Shown here piece after piece: positions 1-13,615 of a stretch of 64,000 nt of DNA. The translations under genes were made by a program, and so were the position numbers. The stretch comes from Halomonas denitrificans (GTDB lineage: Bacteria; Pseudomonadota; Gammaproteobacteria; Pseudomonadales; Halomonadaceae), in the NCBI RefSeq assembly GCF_003056305.1, contig NZ_PYVX01000001.1:124001-188000 (forward strand). The letters are read 5' to 3'. Within the stretch, counting starts at the first letter, position 1, and the number at the start of each line of letters is the position of its first letter. The notes under the pieces were generated by a model. It did no database searches and had not been told where the DNA came from. It saw only the letters and a program-made list of their open reading frames with translations.

Positions 1-528
1 GTCCAGGCGGCGGCGCTTGTCGCGCATCAGCCGAAAGGGATTGTGGCCGACCCAGCCCGCCTCCACGAGCCAGGCGTACATGCCCTGCAGGATGACCAGG
101 CTCTGCCGGCGGCTCGCCGGGGACAGCGGCCCACGGAAGGGCCGCCAGCGCGGATCCTTCCGCGGGCGCACCGGGCCGATCCAGCGCTCGGCCGGCCGCG
201 GATCGGCCAGAAAGGCCTCGAAGGCGTCCAGGTCCTGGCGGCGCAGCTCGCCAAGCCCCTTGCCCTGCTCACTAAGCCACAGCAGCAGCCGCTCCGCCTC
301 GCGCCGATAGGCGCGTTGGGTCTGCCGGCTCGCCCGGTACTCGGCGAGCCACCTCGCCACCGCCTCGGCGTCGCTCGCGGCCTCGATGTGCGCGCTCACC
401 GCCGGCGGCCGGGATGTCGCCGCGGCCGGGACGCGCCCCAGCGCGACCGCCGACTCCGCGGGCAGCGCCAGGGCGAGGCCCACGCCATCCTGATCAAGCT
501 GCTGTTTTTCCTGGTCTTTCATCGCCAT
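1..528 (-). CDS. Site-specific tyrosine recombinase/integrase, N-terminal part (cut by window edge)
   Basis: The minus strand is open from an ATG at 528 to base 1 and encodes 176 residues without a stop, so the gene continues outside the window. Residues about 45-170 look like the SAM-like core-binding domain of phage-type integrases: helices rich in Arg/Leu, then a stretch reading LVILQGMYAWLVEAGWVGHN followed by PF and an Arg/Lys tail. The catalytic domain with the Arg-His-Arg-Tyr residues would lie beyond the edge and cannot be checked. The start is supported by AGAAGGGA six bases upstream; a second in-frame ATG sits two codons later. It diverges from the KfrA-type gene at 818, a pairing also met on plasmids and islands. 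Integrase identity is fairly sure; activity and target are unknown. Confidence 0.75.
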   Translation of the reverse strand, partial: MAMKDQEKQQLDQDGVGLALALPAESAVALGRVPAAATSRPPAVSAHIEAASDAEAVARWLAEYRASRQTQRAYRREAERLLLWLSEQGKGLGELRRQDLDAFEAFLADPRPAERWIGPVRPRKDPRWRPFRGPLSPASRRQSLVILQGMYAWLVEAGWVGHNPFRLMRDKRRRLD

Positions 529-647
529 TGCGTCCCTTCTGTCGCGCTCGCCGTGTCGCGGCGTTTCCTGCCCGCGGCCGAGATATGCCCCGTTTCGCGG
601 GCCGCCCCGCCTCCTGGCGGCCGAGTATCGCCCTTACGCCGCCCCAT

Positions 648-683
648 AATCAAGATAATCCGCGTAATCTTGATTTTATCTTG
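648..683. promoter_or_regulatory. Cluster of three CAAGAT-type motifs (inverted repeat) in the recombinase/KfrA divergent promoter
   Basis: AATCAAGAT at 648-656 and ATCTTGATT at 667-675 form a perfect 9-base inverted repeat with a 10-base spacer. A further TTATCTTG at 676-683 is the exact reverse complement of CAAGATAA at 651-658. Three copies of one core (CAAGAT/ATCTTG) therefore lie in 36 bases. The position between divergent genes suggests operators, perhaps for the KfrA-like protein, but the binding protein is inference. Confidence 0.55.
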
Positions 684-698
684 CATAGTGTAAATATA

Positions 699-722
699 TT
701 TACGTAGTACGTAATACGTAAA
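699..722. promoter_or_regulatory. Three tandem TACGTA palindromes at 7-base spacing, flanked as one larger dyad
   Basis: TACGTA occurs at 701-706, 708-713 and 715-720, that is, a TACGTAN unit repeated three times in phase. The outer copies extend to TTTACGTA (699-706) and TACGTAAA (715-722), which are exact reverse complements, so the whole block is one near-perfect 24-base dyad. It lies about 100 bases upstream of the KfrA-type gene in an AT-rich patch where a TATATT (695-700) could serve as a -10 element. This is an iteron-like or operator array; the ligand is not known. Confidence 0.55.
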
Positions 723-817
723 AAGCTTCAATATTCGTCCGGTGGCGGGTAGACTGGCGCCCTGAACCCGGATGCCGCCCGCAGGAGCGGCCGGCAGATC
801 ACCACGAGGAGACGACC

Positions 818-1864
818 ATGGCGCGCAGCGGCGTGCGGTACGAGGATGTACAGCGGGCCATCGACGCCCTGCTCGCGAAGGGCGAGGCCCCGAGCGTGCA
901 CAAGGTGCGCGAGGTGCTCGGCACCGGCAGCTTCACCACCATCAGCGAGCACCTGCGGGAGTGGCGCACCCAGCGCGAGGAGAATCGCGACCAGCCGCCG
1001 CCCCGCGGCATGCCGGCGGCGCTGCAGGAGCTGGCCGAGGCGCTGTGGGAGAAGGCCCAGGTCGCCGCCAACGAGGCGCTCGCCCACTATCGCCAGGAGG
1101 CCGACGCCCGGGTGGAGACGGCCCGCGAGGAGGCCAGCGAAGCGTCACGCCGCGCCGAGGACGCCGAGCAGCGGGAGTCGGCGCTCTCCGCCCATCTGGC
1201 GAGCACCGAACAGCGCCTGACGGAGCAGAGCGGCGAGCTCGCCCGCCGCGAAGCCGAGCGCGACGCCCTGGCGGAACGCGAGGCGAAGCTCAGTCGCCAC
1301 CAGGCGCGACTCGAGCAGCAGCTCGCCGACCTGCAGCAGGTACAGGAGCAGAAGGCCCAGGAGCACCAGCAGGCGCTGGCCGACCAGGCGAGACGCCACC
1401 AGGAGCGGCTGGCCCAGGAGGAGAAGCGTCACGAGAGCAGCGAGTCGCGGCTGATGGCGCTGCTCGACGAGGCGCGCCAGGAGCGCCAGGCCGCCGACAA
1501 GGCCCACGCCCAGCGCCATCAGCAGCTCGAGACGCGCTTGGAGCGCACCGAGCGGCTGGTGCAGGAGGCGCGGAGCGCGCTGGCCGAGGAGGAGAAGCGC
1601 CACCGCGAGACCGACTGGGCGCGCCGGCAGGCCGAGGAGCGCACGCGTACCCAGCAGCATGAGCAGACCCTGCTGCAGGGGCGCATCGACGAGCAGAAGC
1701 AGCTGCTGGCGGAACAGGCGCGCCGCCTGCGCGAGCTGGAGACCCAGCTGCATCGCTGCCTGTGGCAGGCGCCGGTGGAGACCCAGCGCGACGAGAACAA
1801 GGAGGAGGACGCGGCCGAAAACGACGAAGGCCCCGCGAATGCGGAGCCTTCCAGGGAGGAGTGA
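818..1864 (+). CDS. KfrA-type DNA-binding protein with long coiled coil
   Basis: The 348-residue product starts with a domain of about 110 residues matching the plasmid KfrA N-terminal DNA-binding fold: an alpha-helical start (MARSGVRYEDV), then VREVLGTGSFTTISEHLREW, which carries the helix-turn-helix and the conserved G-S-x-x-T-I pattern. From about residue 85 to 325 the sequence is almost entirely Glu, Gln, Arg, Ala and Leu with heptad spacing, a long coiled coil as in KfrA of IncP plasmids and in the alpha-helical partition or nucleoid proteins. The C-terminal tail is acidic (ENKEEDAAENDEG). GAGGAG lies six bases before the ATG. KfrA of RK2 represses its own promoter by binding repeats, so the motif clusters at 648-722 are its natural candidate targets. 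Its role with the divergent recombinase is not known. Confidence 0.8.
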   Translation: MARSGVRYEDVQRAIDALLAKGEAPSVHKVREVLGTGSFTTISEHLREWRTQREENRDQPPPRGMPAALQELAEALWEKAQVAANEALAHYRQEADARVETAREEASEASRRAEDAEQRESALSAHLASTEQRLTEQSGELARREAERDALAEREAKLSRHQARLEQQLADLQQVQEQKAQEHQQALADQARRHQERLAQEEKRHESSESRLMALLDEARQERQAADKAHAQRHQQLETRLERTERLVQEARSALAEEEKRHRETDWARRQAEERTRTQQHEQTLLQGRIDEQKQLLAEQARRLRELETQLHRCLWQAPVETQRDENKEEDAAENDEGPANAEPSREE

Positions 1865-1913
1865 GGACGGCGCCGGGAGGCCGATGACCTCCCGCGCGCG
1901 CCCTGTCGCCGCC

Positions 1914-2507
1914 TTAGCGGTAGTAGGCGTTGGTGGTGTCGGAGTGATCGGTCACGTCGCGGATGCCGGCAAGCTCCGGGATGCGCTCGAGCAGGGTCTT
2001 CTCGACGCCGTCCTTGAGGGTCAGGTCGACCGCCGCGCAGCCCTGGCAGCCGCCGCCGAAGGCCAGCACCGCCACCTGGTCCTCGGTCAGCTCGACCAGC
2101 TTGATCTCGCCGCCGTGGGACGCCAGTCCCGGGTTGATCTCGCTGTAGAGGATATAGTTGACGCGATCCTCGAGCGGGCTGTCGGCGTTGACCTTGGGCA
2201 TCTTGGCGTTGGGCGCCTTGATGGTCAGCTGGCCGCCCATGCGATCGGCGTTGAAGTCGACCACGGCCTCCTCGAGGAACGGCAGGCTGTTCTTGTCCAG
2301 GTAGACGCGCAGCTTGGGAAGCTCCAGCAGCTCGTCGCTGGGCTCCTCCTCGCCAGGGCGGCAGTAGGCCAGGCAGGTCTCGGCGTAGGGCGTGCCGGGC
2401 TGGGTGATGAAGATGCGCACCGCGATGCCCTCGACGTTCTGCTTCTCGAGCAGCTCGGCGAGGTAGTCCTGGGCGCTATCGGTAATCTGGATGCTGTCGC
2501 TCATCAT
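1914..2507 (-). CDS. nfuA: Fe-S biogenesis protein NfuA
   Basis: This 197-residue protein has the two-part layout of gammaproteobacterial NfuA: an N-terminal degenerate A-type scaffold domain (residues 1-100, with [15 protein letters not shown] and [13 protein letters not shown]) and a C-terminal Nfu domain (about 110-197) with the cluster-binding CxxC in [17 protein letters not shown]. It carries 4Fe-4S clusters and hands them to client proteins under stress or iron limitation. An open frame continues upstream to 2603, but the family begins close to [12 protein letters not shown], so the ATG at 2507 (or the next one at 2504) is preferred; no strong ribosome site distinguishes them. It is transcribed away from metH and converges with the KfrA-type gene. 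Confidence 0.95.
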   Translation of the reverse strand: MMSDSIQITDSAQDYLAELLEKQNVEGIAVRIFITQPGTPYAETCLAYCRPGEEEPSDELLELPKLRVYLDKNSLPFLEEAVVDFNADRMGGQLTIKAPNAKMPKVNADSPLEDRVNYILYSEINPGLASHGGEIKLVELTEDQVAVLAFGGGCQGCAAVDLTLKDGVEKTLLERIPELAGIRDVTDHSDTTNAYYR

Positions 2508-2860
2508 GCTCTCGCTATCGTGACCCGCCGCAGCGAAGACCGTCGCGACGGAGGCAGAAAGGGTGTTGGCATCAATGGTAAGCGACCCGCGCGGCCGACA
2601 CAATCCCGACTGATTTGCTGGGTTTTACCTCCACCGGCTGCATGAGGCCCGGTCACGCACGACATGAAAGACGCTCGCGTCGCGCCCCTGCCCCGACGCG
2701 CCGGCTTTTGCTAGGATAAGCGGCTTCCCCGGCGACCCGCCGACGTGCCGCATCCCGGCAGGCCGCCTCCGGCCCGCAGCGCTTCCACGAGACAAGACGC
2801 CCCAGGCGCACCGCTGCCGGCCCGAACCCTGACGCCTCTTCGCTGGAGATAGACCCGCCC
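2508..2860. other. Intergenic region between nfuA and metH
   Basis: These 353 bases hold the divergent promoters of nfuA and metH. A possible extended -10 for metH is TGC-TAGGAT at 2709-2717, with only a weak -35 match near 2688. I looked for B12-box, SAH and SAM riboswitch core motifs ahead of metH and saw none. No tRNA or credible small gene was found. Confidence 0.35.
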
Positions 2861-6580
<3,720 letters not shown>

Positions 6581-6587
6581 CCCCGAT

Positions 6588-6610
6588 GGCCCGCCGCGGC
6601 GGGCCGTTTT
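6588..6610 (+). terminator. Rho-independent terminator after metH
   Basis: GGCCCGCCGCGGCGGGCC (6588-6605) is a perfect GC stem, followed by GTTTT and CTC. It begins eight bases after the metH stop and separates metH from the MATE gene. Confidence 0.85.
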
Positions 6611-6643
6611 CTCGCCCCCTTGTCCCACCTTGCCGGAAGACGG

Positions 6644-7972
6644 ATGCTCCCCGAATCCACCCGCCGCCAGACGATCCTGCGCCTCTCCCTGCCGATCATC
6701 GCCGGCATGCTCACCCAGAGCCTGCTCAACCTGATCGATGCCGCCCTGGTCGGCTCGCTGGGCCAGGTGCCCCTGGCGGGGGTCGGCATCGGCGGCTACG
6801 CCATGTTCCTGATCACCGCCGTGGTCTTCGGGCTCTCCTCGGGGGTGCAGGCCCAGACGGCGCGGCGCCACGGCGAAGAGGACTGGGGGCGACGCGCCCT
6901 GGCGCTCAATGCCGGGCTTGCCATCGCGCTGGCCGTGGCGGGCCCGCTCACCCTGCTCTGCCTGTGGCAGGCGCCGCGCCTGCTGGCGCTGATCAACCAG
7001 GATCCCGCGGTCAACGCCGTGGCGGTGGAGTACTTCCGCTGGCGGGTGGTGTCGCTGGTCCCGGTGGCGATGATCTTCTGCTTTCGCGGCTACTGGAACG
7101 GCATCCAGCAGACCGGCCTCTACCTGCGCATCATCCTGGTGATGCATGCCATCAACGTGGTCGCGAGCCTGGGGCTGATCTTCGGGCTCGCCGGATTGCC
7201 GGCCATGGGCGCGGCCGGCGCCGGGGCCGGCACCAGCCTGTCGCTCTTCGCCGGGCTCGCCATCTGGGCGGTGTTCAGCCTGCGCCACGCCACCGCCAGC
7301 GGCTTTCTGGCCGAGCGCCCCCACGGGGGCGTGCTGGCCACCACCCTGCGCCTGGCCACGCCCCACTCCTTCCAGCAGCTATGGTTCGCGGCAGGCTACG
7401 CCGTGCTGTTCTGGATCCTGGGACGCATCGACACGCCGAGCGTCGCGGTGGGCCACGTGCTGGTGAACCTCTCGCTGCTGTTAATCCTGCCCGGCGTGGG
7501 GCTCGGCATGGCCGCGATGAGCCTGGTGGGCCAGGCGCTCGGGCGCCAGGCCCACCAGGAGGCCCACCGCTGGGGCTGGGAGGTGGTGCGCCTGGCCTGG
7601 TGCGGCCTGGCGATCCTCGCCCTGCCGATGCTGCTCTTCCCCGAGGCGGTGCTGGGCCTCTTCCTCCACGACCCGGCGCTGGTCGCCCTGGGCCGGCTGC
7701 CGCTGCAGCTGACGGCGGTGATGATCGTGCTTGATGCCGCCGCCCTGGTGTTCGCCCAGGCCCTGCTGGGGGCCGGGGCCAATCGCACCGTGATGACCGC
7801 GACCCTCTCCCTGCAGTGGCTGGTATTCCTGCCGCTGGCCTGGTGGGTGGGCGTGGGGCTCGAGCAGGGGCTGCTGGGTATCTGGTGGGTGCAGCTGGGC
7901 TACCGCTGCCTCAACTCGGCCTGGTTCATGCTGATCTGGCAGCGGCGACGCTGGCAGTCCCTGGCGCTCTAG
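6644..7972 (+). CDS. MATE family efflux transporter
   Basis: The 442-residue protein is an inner-membrane antiporter of the MATE (NorM/DinF-like) family, which exports cationic drugs or metabolites using Na+ or H+. It shows twelve hydrophobic segments in two related halves, opening with RQTILRLSLPIIAGMLTQSL and the typical AALVGSLGQVPLAGVGIG. The frame is open from 6620, but the ATG at 6644 has GGAAG just upstream and gives the usual N terminus. It stands alone between the metH terminator and the sulfite-reductase promoter, so context gives no substrate. Confidence 0.9.
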   Translation: MLPESTRRQTILRLSLPIIAGMLTQSLLNLIDAALVGSLGQVPLAGVGIGGYAMFLITAVVFGLSSGVQAQTARRHGEEDWGRRALALNAGLAIALAVAGPLTLLCLWQAPRLLALINQDPAVNAVAVEYFRWRVVSLVPVAMIFCFRGYWNGIQQTGLYLRIILVMHAINVVASLGLIFGLAGLPAMGAAGAGAGTSLSLFAGLAIWAVFSLRHATASGFLAERPHGGVLATTLRLATPHSFQQLWFAAGYAVLFWILGRIDTPSVAVGHVLVNLSLLLILPGVGLGMAAMSLVGQALGRQAHQEAHRWGWEVVRLAWCGLAILALPMLLFPEAVLGLFLHDPALVALGRLPLQLTAVMIVLDAAALVFAQALLGAGANRTVMTATLSLQWLVFLPLAWWVGVGLEQGLLGIWWVQLGYRCLNSAWFMLIWQRRRWQSLAL

Positions 7973-8013
7973 TCGGGCGCCGCCTCATTCCATTCTGCAT
8001 ATAAACTATGAAG

Positions 8014-8036
8014 ATTTATTCTTTTATAGAATAAAT
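8014..8036. promoter_or_regulatory. AT-rich 9+9 palindrome upstream of the siroheme reductase gene (possible CysB-type operator)
   Basis: ATTTATTCT (8014-8022) and AGAATAAAT (8028-8036) are perfect inverted arms around TTTAT. The block lies about 55 bases before the start codon in a sharply AT-rich patch (7990-8036), and TATAGA within it could be a -10 element. Assimilatory sulfite reductase genes are usually activated by the LysR-type regulator CysB at AT-rich sites of this kind; the assignment to CysB is inference. Confidence 0.5.
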
Positions 8037-8091
8037 GCGAGCGGGTAAGGTAGCGCCAACGTCCCCTTTTCTCGATTCAGGATCGCGCTGC

Positions 8092-9744
8092 ATGTACCGC
8101 TACGACTCCCACGACCAGACCCTGGTCGATGAACGCGTCGCCCAGTTCCGCGACCAGATGCGCCGCTATCTCGCCGGCCAGCTCGGCGAGGAGGAGTTCC
8201 TGCCGCTGCGCCTGCAGAACGGCCTCTATATCCAGCGCTACGCCCCCATGCTGCGTATCGCCATCCCCTACGGCATGCTGGCCTCCTACCAGCTGCGCAA
8301 GCTCGGTGAGATCGCCGCCCGCTACGATCACGGCTACGGCCACTTCACCACCCGCACCAACCTGCAGCTGAACTGGCCGAAGCTCGAGGACGTGCCGGAC
8401 ATCCTCGCCGAGCTCGCCAGCGTGCAGATGCACGCCATCCAGACCAGCGGCAACGACATCCGCAACACCACCACCGACCAGTTCTCGGGGATCGCCGCCG
8501 ACGAGGAGGTCGATCCGCGCCCCTGGTGCGAGCTGATCCGCCAGTGGTCGACCTTCCACCCGGAGTTCGCCTTCCTGCCGCGCAAGTTCAAGATCGCCGT
8601 GACCGGGGCCGCCGAGGATCGCGCCGCCATCCAGGTCCATGACGTCGGGCTGCGCCTGTGGCGCAACCGCGACGGCGAGGTGCGCGTCAAGGTGCTGGCC
8701 GGCGGCGGGCTCGGGCGCACGCCGATGATCGCCGAGACGGTGCGCGAGGACCTGCCCTGGCAGCACCTGCTCACCTACCTCGAGGCCCTGGTGCGGGTCT
8801 ACAACCAGTTCGGTCGCCGCGACAACAAGTTCAAGGCGCGCATCAAGATCCTGGTCAAGGCGCTGGGCGTCGACGAGTTCCGCCGCCGCGTCGAGGAGGA
8901 GTGGGCCCACCTCAAGGACGGCCCCCAGACCCTCACCGCCGAGGCGCTCGAGGCCGTGGCCGAGCACTTCGTCGAGCCGGAGCGCCGCGCCGTGCCGGCC
9001 GAGGCCATCGAGGCCTATGAGCGGCTGCGCGGCGAGAACCGCGCCTTCGCCCGCTTCGTCACCAACAACGTCACCGACCACAAGGTGGCCGGCTACAAGG
9101 CGGTGACCCTGTCGCTGAAGCGCCGCGAGCACTCGCCGGGCGACGTCACCTCCGAGCAGATGGCCGCGGTGGCGGACCTCGCCGACGAGTTCGGCTACGG
9201 CGAGCTGCGGGTCACCCACGAGCAGAACCTGGTGCTCACCGACGTGCCGGTGGATCGCATCGAGGAGCTCTGGCAGCGCCTCGAGGCGCTGGGCATGGCC
9301 AACCCCACCGTGGGCACCCTGGCCGACCTGATCTGCTGCCCCGGTGGCGACTACTGCGGCCTGGCCAACGCCAAGTCGATCCCGGTCGCGCATGCCATCC
9401 AGGAGCGCTTCGAGGACCTCGACTTCCTCTATGACCTGGGGCCCCTGGAGCTCAACATCTCCGGCTGCATGAACGCCTGCGGCCATCACCACGTCGGCCA
9501 CATCGGCATCCTCGGCGTCGACAAGAAGGGCGAGGAGTACTACCAGATCTCGCTGGGCGGCAGCCAAGGCAACGGTGCCTCCCTCGGCAAGATCCTCGGC
9601 CCCTCCTTCTTCCGCGAGGACGTGCCGAGCGTGATCGACAAGCTACTGCAGGTCTATGTCGGCAGCCGCCAGCCCGACGAGACCTTCCTCGACACCTATC
9701 GCCGCATCGGCCTCAAACCCTTCAAGGAGCGTGTCTATGCCTGA
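8092..9744 (+). CDS. cysI: Nitrite/sulfite reductase hemoprotein (siroheme, 4Fe-4S), CysI-like
   Basis: This 550-residue enzyme reduces sulfite to sulfide with six electrons in sulfate assimilation. The two half-repeats typical of the family are visible, and the cluster/siroheme ligands are C416-x5-C422 (CCPGGDYC) and C459-x3-C463 (NISGCMNACGHHH). The start at 8092 (MYRYDSHDQ) matches the Pseudomonas-type enzyme; an upstream in-frame ATG at 8035 lies inside the palindrome. No CysJ flavoprotein is nearby, so electrons probably come from ferredoxin or another donor. Its last 8 bases overlap the start of the DUF934 gene, implying translational coupling. Confidence 0.93.
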   Translation: MYRYDSHDQTLVDERVAQFRDQMRRYLAGQLGEEEFLPLRLQNGLYIQRYAPMLRIAIPYGMLASYQLRKLGEIAARYDHGYGHFTTRTNLQLNWPKLEDVPDILAELASVQMHAIQTSGNDIRNTTTDQFSGIAADEEVDPRPWCELIRQWSTFHPEFAFLPRKFKIAVTGAAEDRAAIQVHDVGLRLWRNRDGEVRVKVLAGGGLGRTPMIAETVREDLPWQHLLTYLEALVRVYNQFGRRDNKFKARIKILVKALGVDEFRRRVEEEWAHLKDGPQTLTAEALEAVAEHFVEPERRAVPAEAIEAYERLRGENRAFARFVTNNVTDHKVAGYKAVTLSLKRREHSPGDVTSEQMAAVADLADEFGYGELRVTHEQNLVLTDVPVDRIEELWQRLEALGMANPTVGTLADLICCPGGDYCGLANAKSIPVAHAIQERFEDLDFLYDLGPLELNISGCMNACGHHHVGHIGILGVDKKGEEYYQISLGGSQGNGASLGKILGPSFFREDVPSVIDKLLQVYVGSRQPDETFLDTYRRIGLKPFKERVYA

Positions 9745-10267
9745 GCAAATTGCCACTCGCCCGCTGATCGTCGATGGCCGCCCGGTGGAGGCCGACTGGC
9801 CCCGCCACGACGGCGACTCCGCCCCGGCCGAGGGCCCGGCCCTGGTGCGCCTGGATGTCTGGCAGGCCGCCGGGCGTCGCGCCGACCTGGCGCCCTGGCT
9901 GCCGAGCGACACCGAGCTCACGCCGGCACTGGCCGAGGAACTCAAGCAGGCACCGCTGATCGGCGTCGACTTCCCGAAGTTCACCGACGGTCGCGGCTAC
10001 TCCATCGCCCGCCTGCTGCGCGAGCGCCACGCCTACTCGGGCCAGATCCGCGCCGTCGGCGACGTGCTGATCGACCAGCTCTTCTACCTGTCGCGCTGCG
10101 GGGTCAACGCCTTCTCGCTGCGTGAGGATCAGCTGGTGCCGGATGCGCTGAACGCCCTGACCACCTTCAGCCGCGGCTACCAGCCGGGCACCGACGACCC
10201 GCAGCCGCTGTTCCGCCGTCGCCTGCGCGAGCTCGCCGGCCGCCTCCGGGAGCCGGCCCTGGCCTGA
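9737..10267 (+). CDS. DUF934 family protein coupled to sulfite reductase
   Basis: The 176-residue product belongs to DUF934, a small family found almost always directly after this type of siroheme reductase. Recognisable parts are the central block GVDFPKFTDGRGYSIARLLRER and, further on, a single-Cys stretch LFYLSRCGVNAF. The family is presumed to help electron delivery or assembly of the reductase; no catalytic activity is established to my knowledge. The start ATG at 9737 overlaps the cysI stop, and a strong hairpin ends the two-gene operon. A conserved Cys and the pairing suggest a redox-accessory role, which remains inference. Confidence 0.88.
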   Translation: MPEQIATRPLIVDGRPVEADWPRHDGDSAPAEGPALVRLDVWQAAGRRADLAPWLPSDTELTPALAEELKQAPLIGVDFPKFTDGRGYSIARLLRERHAYSGQIRAVGDVLIDQLFYLSRCGVNAFSLREDQLVPDALNALTTFSRGYQPGTDDPQPLFRRRLRELAGRLREPALA

Positions 10268-10304
10268 GGCCAGCACCGCAGCGAAAAAAAACGCAGCGCA
10301 ATAA

Positions 10305-10338
10305 ACGACGCCGCCGGCCCGAGGGCCGGCGGCGTCGT
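10305..10338. terminator. Bidirectional terminator hairpin between DUF934 and smr genes
   Basis: ACGACGCCGCCGGCC at the left pairs with GGCCGGCGGCGTCGT at the right around a four-base loop. The stem separates two convergent genes. A run of A residues at 10283-10290 gives a U-tract for the minus strand only at some distance, so the hairpin itself is the main signal. Confidence 0.7.
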
Positions 10339-10371
10339 CAGTTCCGAGCTCAGCGAAGGGCGTCGCTGCCC

Positions 10372-10965
10372 TCAGCCGCGGCGCTTCTGCTGGCGCTCGC
10401 GGTTGTTGGCCTTGGCCCGCTCGCTCTTGCGCAGCATCACCCAGGTGGCGCCCAGGCCGCCGTCCGCCTGGCTCGCCGAGGCGAAGGCCTGGACCTCGTC
10501 GAGGCTCTCGAGCCACTTCGCGAGGCACGAGCGCAGCACGTTGGCGGGGCTGTCGATCTCGCGGCCCCGGCCGTGGATGATCATCACCGAGCGAAGGTCA
10601 TGGGCGTAGGCCTCGCGGATGAAGGGGGCCAGCAGATGGCGGCACTCCTCCAGCGGGCGACGCAGCAGGTGCAGGCTGGCCTGGACCGGGTAGCCGCCAT
10701 GGCGCAGGCGATCGACGACGCCGGTCTGGATACCGTCCCGGCGGAAGAGCAGCGGATCGAAGGGCGGGAGCAGGTCGATGAAGTCGGTCGAGAGCGGGCC
10801 GCCCCCCGGCGTCTCGGCCGCCGCGCTCTCGCGACGGGCCAGCTGTGCCTCGCTGGGCGCGCCGCGGCGGCGACCGGGGTCGGCCCGGTTGGCGGTCTTC
10901 GCCAGGGGGCGCACGTCCCCCATCAGCGCCTGGAAATCCTCGTCGTGGCGATTGGGCTGGCTCAT
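10372..10965 (-). CDS. Smr/MutS family endonuclease
   Basis: The 197-residue protein has a charged N-terminal extension and a C-terminal Smr domain (about 95-185). The domain shows the first motif as ASLHLLRRPLEEC, close to the usual LDLHG pattern, and the second as VMIIHGRGREIDSP, the conserved H-G-x-G loop. Stand-alone bacterial Smr proteins are nucleases; SmrB cuts mRNA at collided ribosomes, while SmrA is less understood. This protein resembles the SmrA/YdaL type more than SmrB, but I am not certain. GGAGGT lies upstream of the ATG at 10965. Downstream it ends close to the shared terminator. Confidence 0.85.
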   Translation of the reverse strand: MSQPNRHDEDFQALMGDVRPLAKTANRADPGRRRGAPSEAQLARRESAAAETPGGGPLSTDFIDLLPPFDPLLFRRDGIQTGVVDRLRHGGYPVQASLHLLRRPLEECRHLLAPFIREAYAHDLRSVMIIHGRGREIDSPANVLRSCLAKWLESLDEVQAFASASQADGGLGATWVMLRKSERAKANNRERQQKRRG

Positions 10966-11114
10966 GGGGCACCTCCAGGACGTCAAGGGGGGGAGCTCCC
11001 ATCCTAGCAGAGCCGCGCGGGCGGCTTAAGCGCGCGCCCCGTTCGTGGCAGGATGGCCAGGCACCCGGGGCCCCTCGGTCTTTCAACCGCCACTCACGAC
11101 GACAAGGAAGCGCC

Positions 11115-13037
<1,923 letters not shown>

Positions 13038-13065
13038 CGGCGGAGGCAAAAAATGCTAGGCTGGT

Positions 13066-13095
13066 CGGGCTCGTCGGCACTCGACGACGAGCCCG
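13066..13095 (+). other. Stem-loop between the wrbA operon and the cytochrome c' gene
   Basis: CGGGCTCGTCG (13066-13076) pairs exactly with CGACGAGCCCG (13085-13095). No T-run follows, so it could be a factor-dependent terminator, a processing site or 5' leader structure of the next gene, whose ribosome site starts 12 bases later. Confidence 0.45.
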
Positions 13096-13119
13096 AACCG
13101 ACACGAAAAGGAGATCGTG

Positions 13120-13593
13120 ATGACCCCGATGCGCACCCCGCTCATCGCCGCCGCTACCCTGGCCGTCTCGCTGACGGCCGCCACCAGCAGCCAGGCCGCC
13201 GACGTCGACAAGGCCATCGAGTACCGCCAGGACGCCCTGGGCGTCATGGCCTGGCAGATCGGGCCGCTGAGCGACATGGCCCAGGGCAAGATCGAGTTCG
13301 ACGCCGAGGCCTTCACCCGCCGGGCCGAGAACCTCGCCGCCGTCGCCCCGCTGCCCTGGGAAGGCTTCGTCGAGGGTTCGCTGCAGGGCGATGGCCACGG
13401 CGTCGAGACCGATGCCCTCTCGGCGATCGCCGACGACCGGGAAGACTTCGAGTCACGCCAGCAGGCCCTGATCGAGGAGTCCGCGACCCTGGCCGAGCTC
13501 GCCCAGGGCGACGACGTCACCGCCATGCGCCGCCAGGTCGCGGCGGTCGCCAATACCTGCAAGGGGTGCCACGACAACTACAAGGCCGAGTGA
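13120..13593 (+). CDS. Cytochrome c'-type periplasmic cytochrome
   Basis: The 157-residue precursor has a Sec signal (about 1-27, ending SSQAA before DVDKAIEYRQ) and a single C-terminal haem site C147-K-G-C150-H151, the hallmark of class II cytochromes c'. The four-helix pattern is supported by RQDALGVMAWQIGPL at the start. Cytochromes c' bind NO or CO and may protect from nitrosative stress or act in electron transfer. AAGGAG lies seven bases before the ATG; a GTG one codon earlier is also in frame. It faces the b561 gene at 13700, a common partner, but the two are convergent here. Confidence 0.92.
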   Translation: MTPMRTPLIAAATLAVSLTAATSSQAADVDKAIEYRQDALGVMAWQIGPLSDMAQGKIEFDAEAFTRRAENLAAVAPLPWEGFVEGSLQGDGHGVETDALSAIADDREDFESRQQALIEESATLAELAQGDDVTAMRRQVAAVANTCKGCHDNYKAE

Positions 13594-13615
13594 GCCGACG
13601 ACAGACGTCGATCAG

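Noticed and set aside
1875..1893. GGGAGG-N7-CCTCCC hairpin after the KfrA-like gene
   Set aside because: Short stem with no T-run; may be a weak terminator but not strong enough to list.
2700..2860. Possible SAH or cobalamin riboswitch ahead of metH
   Set aside because: I compared with the conserved cores of SAH riboswitches and the B12 box and could not find them; only GC-rich sequence with no convincing pseudoknot was seen.
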